Below are positions 18,607 through 27,215 of a DNA stretch of 64,000 nucleotides, in pieces; within the stretch, counting starts at the first letter, position 1, and each line of letters starts with the position of its first letter. The stretch is from contig NZ_SIXI01000001.1 of assembly GCF_004310865.1 (NCBI RefSeq), positions 434,001 through 498,000 of the forward strand, read 5' to 3'. This DNA comes from Aquabacterium lacunae (GTDB lineage Bacteria; Pseudomonadota; Gammaproteobacteria; Burkholderiales; Burkholderiaceae_C). Under the pieces are notes generated by a model. That model was given only the letters and a program-made list of their open reading frames with translations. It did no database searches and was not told the origin of the DNA. Both the position numbers and the translations under genes were made by a program.

Positions 18607-19482
18607 TCAGTGGGCCGCAGCAGGGGCACGCCAGTCAAGCGGCCCCTGGTAGCCGAGGGCTTCGGGGGTGGTGCCGACCACGCGGCAGATGGCGGCCAAC
18701 ATCTGGGCCAGGCCACGCTCCAGCGCCACGGGCCCGGGGGCCAGGAGGTCTGACGAGGGCATTTCCAGCACGGTGGCGTTCAGTGCAGCCCAGCCCGGGC
18801 GGGCCAGCACCTGGGCCGTGTCGAAGCGCTGGCCGCACCACGCGCCCAGCACCAGCTGCGGCTGAGCGGCCAGCACCTCATCGGGCGTGACCGCGCGAGC
18901 GCTGAACGGGTCACGCCTGGCGCGCTCGGCCATGACGTCGATACCGCCGGCCAGGGTGATCAGCTCGCTCACCCACTGGATGCCGCAGGTCAGGGGCGTG
19001 TGCCACTCTTCGAAGTACACGCGGGGCCGCCAGGGCAGCCGCGCCGCGGCCTGCTGCACCTGCGCCACATGCGCACGCAGTTGCTGGTTCAGGGTATGGG
19101 CCTGCTCGGTGCGGCCCACGCACTGCCCCAGGGTGTCGACCATGGCATGGATGCCTTCGATGTGCCGGTGGTTGAACCACAGTGTGGGCAGGCCTGCAGC
19201 CTCACATTCATCGAGCAGGGCCCGCTGCACCTTGGAATAGCCGATGACCAGATCGGGCTGCACCGACTGGATGCGGGCCAGCCTGGCCGTTTTGAAGCCG
19301 CTGACCTTGGGCTTGTCGTGCCGGGCTTCGGGCGGGTACACCGTGAACCCCGAGACCCCGGCGATGCGATCGGCCACACCCAGGCGGTACAGCACGTCAA
19401 CCGCCTCGGTCGACAGCACGGCCATGCGTTGGGGCGAAACGGGCACCGGGTGGGCGGCAGACATCAGGACGAAATCGTTCAT
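18607..19482 (-). CDS. Second BtuF-like cobalamin-binding protein without signal peptide
   Basis: A 291-residue protein of the BtuF/FepB-type substrate-binding family (class III fold, helical linker). Conserved parts include LSTEAVDVLYRLGVADRIAGV, the QPDLVIGYSKVQ segment and WFNHRHIEGI. It begins directly with the mature fold (MNDFVLMSAAHPVPV...) and has no signal peptide or lipobox, unlike the BtuF at 27212-28126. It may act in the cytoplasm, for example binding corrinoid for cobalamin assembly, or be exported in an unknown way. The ATG at 19482 is preferred over a TTG at 19491. It lies between cobQ (84-base gap) and cobT (78-base gap). The role is inferred from family and position. Confidence 0.75.
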   Translation of the reverse strand: MNDFVLMSAAHPVPVSPQRMAVLSTEAVDVLYRLGVADRIAGVSGFTVYPPEARHDKPKVSGFKTARLARIQSVQPDLVIGYSKVQRALLDECEAAGLPTLWFNHRHIEGIHAMVDTLGQCVGRTEQAHTLNQQLRAHVAQVQQAAARLPWRPRVYFEEWHTPLTCGIQWVSELITLAGGIDVMAERARRDPFSARAVTPDEVLAAQPQLVLGAWCGQRFDTAQVLARPGWAALNATVLEMPSSDLLAPGPVALERGLAQMLAAICRVVGTTPEALGYQGPLDWRAPAAAH

Positions 19483-19566
19483 GCGGGGCAACAGGCGATC
19501 ATCAGACAGGGTCGGGCCATGCGCAAGGCTCAGGGTGAGAGAGGCCAGCGGTCAAGGGGCCTGCGG

Positions 19567-21102
19567 TCATGGGGCGGCCTGCTGCAGCAGGGTCATCAGG
19601 CTGCCTGGCTCGAAGTGGCGGTCGACATGGTCGGCGAGGCCGTCGAACACGGTGTCGAGCCCGGCCACGCCCTGCCCCAGCAAGGCCTGCAACGCAGGTT
19701 CGCACTCGAGCAGGCCATGCAGGTACAGGCCCATCACGGCCCCCTGGCGCCAGCCCAGGCACTGGCCCTGGTCGTCGAACAGCACGGGCTGCAAGGTCTC
19801 GGCCGGTGGGGCCGCAAGGCTGCCAGACACCGCGTCACAAGGGCGGGTGCGCCCCTGGTGGATTTCATAGCCGCTCACGGCCAGGCCCGCCCAGCACCCC
19901 CAGGGCCGAGGCACATGCGGCATGGGGCCGAAGCGCGCCTGGGTGTTTCGCAGCAGCTTGTCGTGCTCGAAGTGGGTGTCGAGGTCCAGCAGGCCCAGGC
20001 CGCGCTGGCTGCCGTCGGCTTCGGTGTGCACGCCCGCGCCACGGTCGACGCCGTGGGGGTCCAGCAGGCGCTGGCCCAGCATCTGCAGGCCACCGCAGAT
20101 GCCCAGCACCGGGCGGCCCGCGCGGGCGTGGGCGCGGATCGGCTCGGCCAGGCCCTGGTCGAACAGCCACTGCAGGTCGGACGAGGTGTGCTTGGAGCCC
20201 GGCAGGATGATCCAGTCGACACCGGTCAGGTCACGCGGTTCGCGGGCCCAGTGCAGGCGCACATCGCGGCTGGCACGCAGGGGCTGGAACTCGTCGAGGT
20301 TGCTGATGCGCGGGTAGGCCACCACGGCCACCCGCAAGGCACTGCCCGGGCCCCCGGTGGCCTGGTCGTCGAACACGCCGTCTTCTTCGGGCAGGCCATG
20401 CTCGCGCCACATGGGCACCACGCCCACCGTGGGCACGCCCGTCAGGCGCTGCAGCATGTCGGGCCCGGGGCTGAGCAGGCTGGCGTCGCCGCGGAACCGG
20501 TTGAGCACAAAACCCTTGACGCGCGAACGCTCCAGCGGGGGCAGCAACTCGAAGGTGCCGTACAGGTGGGCAAAAGCGCCACCGCGGTCGATGTCGGTGA
20601 CAAGCAGGCAGGCGGCATGCGCATGCAGGGCCGTGCGCATGTTGACGTAATCGCTGGCGTGCAGGTTGATCTCGGCTGGCGAGCCGGCCCCTTCGATGAC
20701 GACCAGGTCGTGCTCGGACATGAGCTCGTTGAGGGCCTGCCGCGCATAAGGCCACAGCAGGTCGCTGCGCTCGCGCCAGGGCACGGCCTTGAAGTCGTCG
20801 CGCACCTGCCCCATGACCACCACCTGGCTGGCGGTGTCTTTCTCGGGCTTGAGCAGCACGGGGTTCATGCGCACATCGGGCACCACACCAGCGGCGAGGG
20901 CCTGGAAGTACTGGGCGCTGCCGATCTCGCCTGGGCGACCGTCGAGACCTGGCACCACCCGGGCGTTGTTGCTCATGTTCTGCGCTTTGAAGGGCGCCAC
21001 TTTCAGGCCCTGGCGCGCATACCAGCGGCACAAGGCGGTGGCCAGCCAGCTTTTGCCGGCCCCGCTGGTGGTGCCCAGCACCATCACGGCACGTGCGCTC
21101 AT
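19567..21102 (-). CDS. cobQ: Cobyric acid synthase
   Basis: A 511-residue glutamine amidotransferase that amidates side chains b, d, e and g of adenosylcobyrinic acid a,c-diamide to give cobyric acid. The N-terminal ATP-binding domain starts with VLGTTSGAGKSWLATALC and contains NMSNNARV. The C-terminal class I-type glutaminase domain has the nucleophile Cys in GICGGLQMLG (near residue 335) and the His in GLYLHGLLE. ATG 21102 overlaps the aminotransferase stop by four bases (ATGA), a sign of translational coupling. An open extension upstream to 21264 reads through the neighbouring gene and is not used. Confidence 0.96.
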   Translation of the reverse strand: MSARAVMVLGTTSGAGKSWLATALCRWYARQGLKVAPFKAQNMSNNARVVPGLDGRPGEIGSAQYFQALAAGVVPDVRMNPVLLKPEKDTASQVVVMGQVRDDFKAVPWRERSDLLWPYARQALNELMSEHDLVVIEGAGSPAEINLHASDYVNMRTALHAHAACLLVTDIDRGGAFAHLYGTFELLPPLERSRVKGFVLNRFRGDASLLSPGPDMLQRLTGVPTVGVVPMWREHGLPEEDGVFDDQATGGPGSALRVAVVAYPRISNLDEFQPLRASRDVRLHWAREPRDLTGVDWIILPGSKHTSSDLQWLFDQGLAEPIRAHARAGRPVLGICGGLQMLGQRLLDPHGVDRGAGVHTEADGSQRGLGLLDLDTHFEHDKLLRNTQARFGPMPHVPRPWGCWAGLAVSGYEIHQGRTRPCDAVSGSLAAPPAETLQPVLFDDQGQCLGWRQGAVMGLYLHGLLECEPALQALLGQGVAGLDTVFDGLADHVDRHFEPGSLMTLLQQAAP

Positions 21103-22253
21103 GGGAGATCTCCTGATTCGGTGGTGGCAGGCGCGGAACAGACCGTGCGCAGTGCAGCGTGCATGTCGGGGCTCGGCGCATGAACGGGCGCCTGAGCCGA
21201 CACCGGGCTCAGTGCCCTGGCCAGTGCTTGTTGCGCCTGCGGGCCCTGGGCACTCAGGCGCCACCAGCCGGGTGCACCCAGGCTGGTGGCGTCGCGCAGC
21301 TTCAGGCCCTGCGCGCGCCAGGCCACGGCGTCCACCCGCAGGCCTTCAGGCGGACGCGCCAGAAAGAAATGGCTGTCGGTGGGGGCCACGCGCCAGCCCT
21401 GCGCCTTGAGCAGGCCCTGCAGGTCATCGCGCCACAGGCGCAACTGCGCGCGGCTTTGCGCCAGCCAGGCCTGCACTTCGGGCAGCAGGCAAGCCTGCAA
21501 CAGGGCCACGCCCTCGGCAGACAACACCCAGCCCGGAGCCAGTTGCCACAGGCGCTGCACCAGGCTGTCGGCCTGCAGTCCTGCCGGGGCCACCAGCCAT
21601 CCGGCGCGCACGCCGGTGGCGCCCAGGGCCTTGTTGGGCGACCACAGCTGCCACACCTGGGGCCACACGGGCGCCCAGGCGGCGTCATCGCGCGGGGCCA
21701 TGCGCAGGGGCTCGTAGGCCAGGTCCAGGGCCACCACCGAGCCTTGCGGCAGTTCGGGCAGGTGCGCGGCCAGCAAGGCCACGCGTTCGGCACTCAGCAG
21801 CCGGCCAGTGGGGTTGAGCGGGTCACACAGCCACCACAGCACGGGCTCACCTGCGTGCACGGCCGCAGCCCCCTCGCCCAGGGGGCACGGCAGCACGCGC
21901 AGGCCCAGGGCCCGAGCGGCCTCGGCGTAATCGCCATAGCCGGGCTGAGGCACCCACACGGTGCGCACGCCCTGAAGGTGCGCTATCAAGGTCAGGCGAC
22001 GAATGGCTTCGCTGCTGCCGGCCGTGGGCACGATGCGCCGGGCCGACACGCCCTGCTGCGCCGCCAGGGCCTCACACAGGGCTTCGTAGCCCGGCGCGGG
22101 GTAGTGGCGGCGGTCGGCGCTGGCCAGGGCCTGCCGCAAGGCCTCGGGCCAGGGCAAAGGGTTGGCGTTGCTGGAAAAGTCATGCGGGGCCACACCTTGG
22201 GCGTCGGTGCCGCCGTGGGCCGCCCAGGGCGGGGTGTGCACAGACGGGTTCAT
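21099..22253 (-). CDS. cobD: Threonine-phosphate decarboxylase-like PLP aminotransferase of B12 synthesis
   Basis: A 384-residue fold-type I PLP enzyme, similar to CobD/CobC. In the known pathway this enzyme makes (R)-1-amino-2-propanol phosphate from threonine phosphate for attachment to cobyric acid. Conserved parts are FSSNANPLPWP, YPAPGYEALCEALA, GSSEAIRRL and the PLP-lysine segment SPNKALGATGVRAGW near residue 235. ATG 22253 gives the expected short N-terminus; the frame stays open to 22589 over the cbiB gene, but that part is a shadow. Four-base overlaps with cbiB before and cobQ after show tight coupling. The gene is called cobD in the Salmonella scheme and cobC in the Pseudomonas scheme. 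Confidence 0.88.
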   Translation of the reverse strand: MNPSVHTPPWAAHGGTDAQGVAPHDFSSNANPLPWPEALRQALASADRRHYPAPGYEALCEALAAQQGVSARRIVPTAGSSEAIRRLTLIAHLQGVRTVWVPQPGYGDYAEAARALGLRVLPCPLGEGAAAVHAGEPVLWWLCDPLNPTGRLLSAERVALLAAHLPELPQGSVVALDLAYEPLRMAPRDDAAWAPVWPQVWQLWSPNKALGATGVRAGWLVAPAGLQADSLVQRLWQLAPGWVLSAEGVALLQACLLPEVQAWLAQSRAQLRLWRDDLQGLLKAQGWRVAPTDSHFFLARPPEGLRVDAVAWRAQGLKLRDATSLGAPGWWRLSAQGPQAQQALARALSPVSAQAPVHAPSPDMHAALRTVCSAPATTESGDLP

Positions 22254-23287
22254 GCACCACCTCCGGCCGGGTTGACAGCGCTGCCCATGCCCAGGGCCTG
22301 CAGGGCCACCAGCAGCACCGTGCAGGCCCACAGCAGATGGCGCACTGCCTGGTCGGCCCATGCCAGGGCCTGGGCGGTGTCGGCCGCAGCCGCCTGGCGC
22401 CCCAGGGGATGCAAAGCGTAAACGCCCGGCTTGCGCAAGCGCACGCCCAGCAAGCGCGCCATGGTGCCCATCGGCCAGCCCCCATTGGGTGACGGGGTCT
22501 GCGCGGCCTCGTGCTGCATCTGCGCCCAACCGGGCCAGCGGCCCGCGGCCAGGCACAGCAGCAAGGCCGTCAGGCGCGCAGGCACCCACGACAAGGCGTC
22601 GTCAGCCCGTGCGGCCCATTTGCCCACCCACTCATAGCGCCCGCGATAGCCCCACATGGCATCGGCCGTGTTGGCAAAACGGTAGAGCGCCGCGCCCGGC
22701 AGGCCCAGCAGCACGAACCAGAACAGTGGGGCCACCACCGAGTCGTTGAGGTTCTCGGCCAGGGTCTCGATGGCGCTTTCGCGCACCTGGGTGGCGTCCA
22801 GCACCGTGACATCGCGGCTGACCAGGCGGGCCAGTCGCTGCTGCCCGGCCTGCAAAGACTGGCCCAGGGCGGTTTCCACTGCGGCCACTTCGCTGGCCAG
22901 CATGCGCCAGGCCATCAGGGGCTTGAGGCACAAGCCCAGGGCCACGCCCTGCACCGCCCACAGGGCCAGCCCCGGCAGGCCTTGGAAGCCCGTGCCGTCA
23001 GGCCATTGCGCCAGCCACCAGGCCTGGCTGGTGGCCTGCACACCCACCTCGATGGCCAGGGCCAGCACCAGCACACCCAAGGCGCCCAGGCACCAGGCCA
23101 GGGTGCCGCCCAGCAGCGCCTGGGTGGCGGGCCAGGCGGTCATGCGCGGGCCCAGGGCACCCAGGTAGCGCCCCATGACCACCACGGGGTGGGCCCACAC
23201 GGGTGGCTCGCCAAACCGGCGATCGACCCACCAGGCCACCCACAAGGCCACACAGGCCGCCATGCACACCCCCTGCCCCGCGCCCAT
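22250..23287 (-). CDS. cbiB: Adenosylcobinamide-phosphate synthase
   Basis: A 345-residue polytopic membrane protein that couples aminopropanol (phosphate) to adenosylcobyric acid. The N-terminal DRRFGEPPVWAHPVVVMGRY is typical. The conserved RESAIETLAENLNDSVVAPLFW (split here as RESAIETLAENLNDS and VVAPLFW) and NTADAMWGYRGRYEWVG segments confirm the family. It starts nine bases after the cobO stop and overlaps the aminotransferase gene by four bases. The equivalent in Pseudomonas nomenclature is CobD. Confidence 0.94.
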   Translation of the reverse strand: MGAGQGVCMAACVALWVAWWVDRRFGEPPVWAHPVVVMGRYLGALGPRMTAWPATQALLGGTLAWCLGALGVLVLALAIEVGVQATSQAWWLAQWPDGTGFQGLPGLALWAVQGVALGLCLKPLMAWRMLASEVAAVETALGQSLQAGQQRLARLVSRDVTVLDATQVRESAIETLAENLNDSVVAPLFWFVLLGLPGAALYRFANTADAMWGYRGRYEWVGKWAARADDALSWVPARLTALLLCLAAGRWPGWAQMQHEAAQTPSPNGGWPMGTMARLLGVRLRKPGVYALHPLGRQAAAADTAQALAWADQAVRHLLWACTVLLVALQALGMGSAVNPAGGGA

Positions 23288-23296
23288 GCCCGTCCC

Positions 23297-23866
23297 TCAG
23301 TCCTCGATGCCACGCTGGGCTGGCACGCCCGCGTTGTAGTGGTGCTTGACCAGGGTCATCTCGGTCACGGTATCGGCCAGCTCGACCAGCTCTTGCGGCG
23401 CACCGCGGCCGGTCAGCACCACGCTGACGTGGCTGGGGCGGTCACGCAGCACCTGGATCACGGTCTGCAGATCAAGCCAGCCATAGCGGATGGGGTACAT
23501 GATCTCGTCGAGCACCACCAGGAAGTGCGTGCCCGCCGAAATGGTCTCGGCACAACGCGCCCAGCCATCACGGGCCAGCTGGGCCGAATGCTCCAGGTCA
23601 CGGCTTTTCCAGCTGAAACCGTCGCCCAGGCCTTCGATGGGCACGCCCAGTTGCTCGAACACGCGGTGCTCGCCAAAGCGCGCCGAAGGCACCTTCATGA
23701 ACTGGTAGATCTTGACGACCTTGCCTCGGCCGTGGGCGCGCAGGGCCAGGCCGAAAGCGGCCGTGCTCTTGCCTTTGCCATCGCCCGTGTGGATGAGGAT
23801 CAGGCCACGGCGCTCGCCGTCGGGTTTTTCAGCTTGCCGGTCAACGGGCGGTTTTTCAATCTGCAT
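23297..23866 (-). CDS. cobO: Cob(I)yrinic acid a,c-diamide adenosyltransferase
   Basis: A 189-residue CobA/CobO-type corrinoid adenosyltransferase that adds the 5'-deoxyadenosyl group to reduced corrinoids. The P-loop TGDGKGKSTAAFG (near residues 27-39) is of the GDGKGKST form specific to this family, followed by FMKVPSARFGE and VVLDEIMYPIRYGWLD. ATG 23866 yields the normal N-terminus. A 184-base non-coding gap with several inverted repeats separates it from cobB upstream, so it may also have its own promoter. Confidence 0.95.
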   Translation of the reverse strand: MQIEKPPVDRQAEKPDGERRGLILIHTGDGKGKSTAAFGLALRAHGRGKVVKIYQFMKVPSARFGEHRVFEQLGVPIEGLGDGFSWKSRDLEHSAQLARDGWARCAETISAGTHFLVVLDEIMYPIRYGWLDLQTVIQVLRDRPSHVSVVLTGRGAPQELVELADTVTEMTLVKHHYNAGVPAQRGIED

Positions 23867-24050
23867 TCAGACTCCAGACACTGACAAAGGGGCCTGTTCC
23901 AAGGGACGGCCCCGCACGACACACATCATCGTCGGGCGACACGCCCGATGGCAGGGGCCTGTGCGCCCCACGTCCAAGGCCTGTCGTTCGACAAACACCT
24001 TCGGCTCGCCCCGTGCCGGCAGCACGCCGACTTCTGCACACCCGCCCCAC
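23867..24050. other. Non-coding gap with inverted repeats between cobB and cobO
   Basis: This 184-base gap interrupts an otherwise tightly packed gene string. It contains a TCGGGC/GCCCGA hairpin around 23933-23949 and the short palindrome TGTCG-TT-CGACA around 23982-23993. I see no cobalamin-riboswitch box (GCCACTG) on the transcribed strand and no clear promoter. An internal terminator or processing site is possible. Confidence 0.4.
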
Positions 24051-25409
24051 TCAGCGCACCCCGGGGCCGAACAGCGCCGCCACCGCCGAAGGGTTGGACG
24101 GGAAGTACAGGTGCAGGAAGCTGGCCAGCAAGCGCCGGTGGCGCCACACCGCTTCGGGCTGCCCGTTCAGGCGACGCGGCCGGGTGGTGCCCGCCGGGCT
24201 CAAGGGGCTGTCCATCGCCGCATGGTGGAAGGTGTGCCCACGCAGCACGCCCTCTGGCAGGGCCACGTCGTGCAGGCCCAGGTTCACCAGGCGTTTGCGC
24301 ATCGTCCCTTCACCGGCCAGCAGACCCCACATGGGCACACGTTCGCCCTCGTGCGGGGTCAGGCCATCGATCAAGGCCAGCATGCCGCCGCACTCGGCCA
24401 CCAGAGGCTTGCCTGCGGCCACATGGTCCTTCAGCCAGGCCTGCACGTCGTGCCGTGCGGCCAAAGCCTTCGCATGCAACTCCGGGTAGCCGCCGGGCAG
24501 GTAGAGGGCATCGGCTTCGGGCAACACGGCGTCATGCAAGGGCGAGAACATCTGCACCTCGGCGCCCAGCGCCCGCAGCACCTGCAGGTTGGCCGGGTAC
24601 ACAAAGGCAAAGGCTTCGTCCCGGGCCACGGCCACACGCACGCCGGCCAGGGGCTGACCTGCCGGCAGCTGCTCAGGCTCGGGCAGCTCAGGCGGCGGCA
24701 GGAACTGCACCGGCGCCGGCATGGCGGGCTGCATGGCGCCCAGGGCCTGGGCCGCACGGTCCAGGCGTGCTTCGATGTCGGCCACCTCGTCGGCCTGCAC
24801 CAGGCCCAGGTGACGCGAAGGCAGCTGCAGGGCTTCGTCGCGCGGCAGGCCGCCGAACCAGGCCATGTCCTGGGGCAGGCTTTCCTGCAGCATCTGGGCA
24901 TGGCCCGTGCTGCCCACGCGGTTGGCCAGCACGCCGGCCACCTGCAAACCGGGCCGGTATTGGGCCAGCCCCAGGGCCAGGGCACCGAAGGTCTGGGCCA
25001 TCGAGGCCGCATCGATCACGGCCAGCACCGGCAGGCCCAGCGTCAGGGCCAGGTCGGCCGACGAGGGGTTGCCATCGTGCAGGCCCATCACGCCTTCGAC
25101 CAGGATCACGTCGGCCTGCTGGGCCGCTTCCCACAACAGACGGCGGCAATGGGCTTCGCCCCCCATCCACAGGTCCAGCTGCAACACCGGGTGGCCGCTG
25201 GCACGCTCCAGCACCATGGGGTCCAGGAAATCAGGGCCGGTCTTGAACACGCGCACGCGCCGCCCCTGCTGCACATGCCAGCGCGCCAGAGCCGCGGTGG
25301 CCGTGGTCTTGCCCTGGCCGGAAGCCGGTGCGCTGACCAGCAGGGCCGGGCACGACACGGCACCGGCGGGGCCAGAGGCCAAGGCGGGAGGTTGCAAAGG
25401 TGAAGGCAT
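24051..25409 (-). CDS. cobB: Cobyrinic acid a,c-diamide synthase
   Basis: A 452-residue CobB/CbiA-type amidotransferase that amidates side chains a and c of cobyrinic acid (or hydrogenobyrinic acid). The N-terminal ATP-binding domain begins APASGQGKTTATAALARWH (near residues 25-45) and has KTGPDFLDPMVL and VEGVMGLHDG. The C-terminal glutaminase domain carries the Cys in VAECGGMLALIDGL and the HTFHHA segment. ATG 25409 is chosen; a TTG at 25433 would overlap btuD. Presence of this gene and cobQ means the locus can handle intermediates earlier than cobinamide. Synonym cbiA. Confidence 0.94.
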   Translation of the reverse strand: MPSPLQPPALASGPAGAVSCPALLVSAPASGQGKTTATAALARWHVQQGRRVRVFKTGPDFLDPMVLERASGHPVLQLDLWMGGEAHCRRLLWEAAQQADVILVEGVMGLHDGNPSSADLALTLGLPVLAVIDAASMAQTFGALALGLAQYRPGLQVAGVLANRVGSTGHAQMLQESLPQDMAWFGGLPRDEALQLPSRHLGLVQADEVADIEARLDRAAQALGAMQPAMPAPVQFLPPPELPEPEQLPAGQPLAGVRVAVARDEAFAFVYPANLQVLRALGAEVQMFSPLHDAVLPEADALYLPGGYPELHAKALAARHDVQAWLKDHVAAGKPLVAECGGMLALIDGLTPHEGERVPMWGLLAGEGTMRKRLVNLGLHDVALPEGVLRGHTFHHAAMDSPLSPAGTTRPRRLNGQPEAVWRHRRLLASFLHLYFPSNPSAVAALFGPGVR

Positions 25410-25425
25410 GTGCGTCAACAAAAGT

Positions 25426-26193
25426 TCAGACAATCAAAGGCAGGGCCACCCACTGGCCCACCACCTGGTGCAGGCTGACCCGGTGGTCGAACACGGCCTG
25501 CAGGGCCTGGCGCGTGGCGGCATCGTGGGGTGAGCCCTGGTGCAGCACCCGGCCCTGGGCCATCACCACCAGTTCATCGGCCATCAGGGCCATGTTCAGT
25601 TCGTGCAGCACGCTGACCACGGTGGTGCCCGCGTTGCGCTGCTGTTGCACCATGGCCAGCCAGTCGGCCTGGTGGGGCGGGTCGAGGTGGCTGAGCGGTT
25701 CGTCCATCAACAGCACAGGGGCCTGCACGGCCAGGGCACGTGCCAGCAGCACCCGCTGGCGCTCACCACCCGACAGGTGCGACAGCGGGCGGTCGCGCCA
25801 GGCCCAGCAGTGGGTCTGCTGCATGGCCTGCTGCACCACGGCCTGGTCGTGTGCAGTGGGGGCCGCCAGCCAACCCTGATGCGGCATGCGGCCCAGGGCC
25901 ACCACATCGATGGCGCGCAGGTCGTCGCCCCCGCCTTCGGCCTGGCCCAGCCAGGACACGAAACGGGCGCGCTCGCGCAGTGGCCAATCGGCCAGGGCAC
26001 GGTCTTGCCAGAGCACCTGCCCCGTGCAGGCCTGCAGGCCGGCTATCACCTTGAGCAGGGTCGATTTGCCCGCACCGTTGGGCCCGACGATGGCCGTCCA
26101 GCGCCCTGGGGCCAGGCGCAAGGACACGCTCTGCAAGGCGAAGGCCTCGCCCTGTCGGGGCCACTGCACGGACACGCTTTGAACACTCAGCAT
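25426..26193 (-). CDS. btuD: Vitamin B12 ABC transporter ATP-binding protein
   Basis: A 255-residue ABC ATPase energising corrinoid import with BtuC. Walker A is GPNGAGKST near residue 37, the signature LSGGERQRVLLARAL near 137, Walker B VLLMDEP near 157, and the switch His lies in VVSVLHELNMA. ATG 26193 follows the btuC stop by two bases. The frame stays open upstream into btuC but lacks homology there. Assignment to B12, rather than to iron-siderophore uptake, rests on the riboswitch and the surrounding cob genes. Confidence 0.92.
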   Translation of the reverse strand: MLSVQSVSVQWPRQGEAFALQSVSLRLAPGRWTAIVGPNGAGKSTLLKVIAGLQACTGQVLWQDRALADWPLRERARFVSWLGQAEGGGDDLRAIDVVALGRMPHQGWLAAPTAHDQAVVQQAMQQTHCWAWRDRPLSHLSGGERQRVLLARALAVQAPVLLMDEPLSHLDPPHQADWLAMVQQQRNAGTTVVSVLHELNMALMADELVVMAQGRVLHQGSPHDAATRQALQAVFDHRVSLHQVVGQWVALPLIV

Positions 26194-26195
26194 GG

Positions 26196-27215
26196 TCAGC
26201 TCCGGTGCATGCGCCACAGCAGGTAGCCGCCGCCCATCACGGCGGTCAGCACCCCCACGGGCAACTCTTGCGGTGCCCACACCCAGCGGGCCACGGTGTC
26301 GGCGCACAGCAGCAGCAGCCCGCCCATGGCGGCCGACAGCACCAGCAGGGGGCCATGGGTCAGCACCACGCGGGCACGCACGAGGTGCGGGGCCACTAGG
26401 CCCACGAAGGAGACCAGCCCCGCCTGGGCCACCGCAGTGGCTGTGCTCAAGGCCAGCGCCAGCACCAGCACATTGCGCACCCAGGCCATGGGCACGCCCA
26501 GGCTGCGCGCCACGGCGTCACCCAGGCTGAGGGCGTCGAGTGCGCGTGCGCCACCCAGGGCCATCAGCAAGGTCACCCCGAGCACCGGGGCCATCACGGC
26601 CACGGCGGGCCAGCCCAGAAAGCCCGTGGTGCCCAGCATGAAGGCCTGCATGGGCCGCATGATGTCGGGCACCAGCAGCATGGTCATGGCGCTCAGCGCG
26701 CCCAGCACCACCCCCACCACCACGCCGGCCAGCAGCAGGCGCAAGGTGTGCAGCACGCCGCGCGCCAGGGCCAGCGTCAACAGCACAGCCGCCAGGCTGC
26801 CCAGGAAGGCGGCACCGGTCAGGCCCAGGCGCCCCCACCAGGCCATGCCCATGGGGCTGAGCCCGAAACAGGCCATGCACAGGGCCACGCCCATGGCCGC
26901 CCCGGAAGAGCTGCCCAGCAGGTAGGGGTCGGCCAGCGGGTTTCGGAACAGACCTTGCGCCAGCGCGCCCGACAGCCCCAGCAAGGCACCGGCCAACCAG
27001 GTGCCCAGGGTGCGCGGCGCGCGGATGTCCCACAGGATCTGGGTGGCCATGTCGGCGTTGTCCACCGGGGGGCGCCACAGCAAAGGCTCCCACCCCTGGC
27101 TGCCCACCGACAAGCTGGCCAGCACCGCCAGCATGGTCGAGAGCAGCAAGGCCAGCACCAGGCGCCACAAGGCCGCTGGCTGCGAGGCCTGGGCCGAAGC
27201 CATGAACAGGCTCAT
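26196..27215 (-). CDS. btuC: Vitamin B12 ABC transporter permease
   Basis: A 339-residue FecCD/BtuC-type permease with about ten transmembrane segments. Family landmarks are RAPRTLGTWLAGALLGLSGA, QGLFRNPLADPYLLGSSSGA, GFLG within the ATPase-contact region, and GLVAPHLVRARV. ATG 27215 overlaps the btuF stop by four bases (ATGA), and the stop is two bases from btuD. Together btuF, btuC and btuD form a complete importer. Confidence 0.93.
   Translation of the reverse strand: MSLFMASAQASQPAALWRLVLALLLSTMLAVLASLSVGSQGWEPLLWRPPVDNADMATQILWDIRAPRTLGTWLAGALLGLSGALAQGLFRNPLADPYLLGSSSGAAMGVALCMACFGLSPMGMAWWGRLGLTGAAFLGSLAAVLLTLALARGVLHTLRLLLAGVVVGVVLGALSAMTMLLVPDIMRPMQAFMLGTTGFLGWPAVAVMAPVLGVTLLMALGGARALDALSLGDAVARSLGVPMAWVRNVLVLALALSTATAVAQAGLVSFVGLVAPHLVRARVVLTHGPLLVLSAAMGGLLLLCADTVARWVWAPQELPVGVLTAVMGGGYLLWRMHRS

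Noticed and set aside
23867..24050. A second cobalamin riboswitch before cobO
   Set aside because: None of the conserved blocks (GCCACTG, GGGAA, CCGCAAC) is present on the minus strand here.
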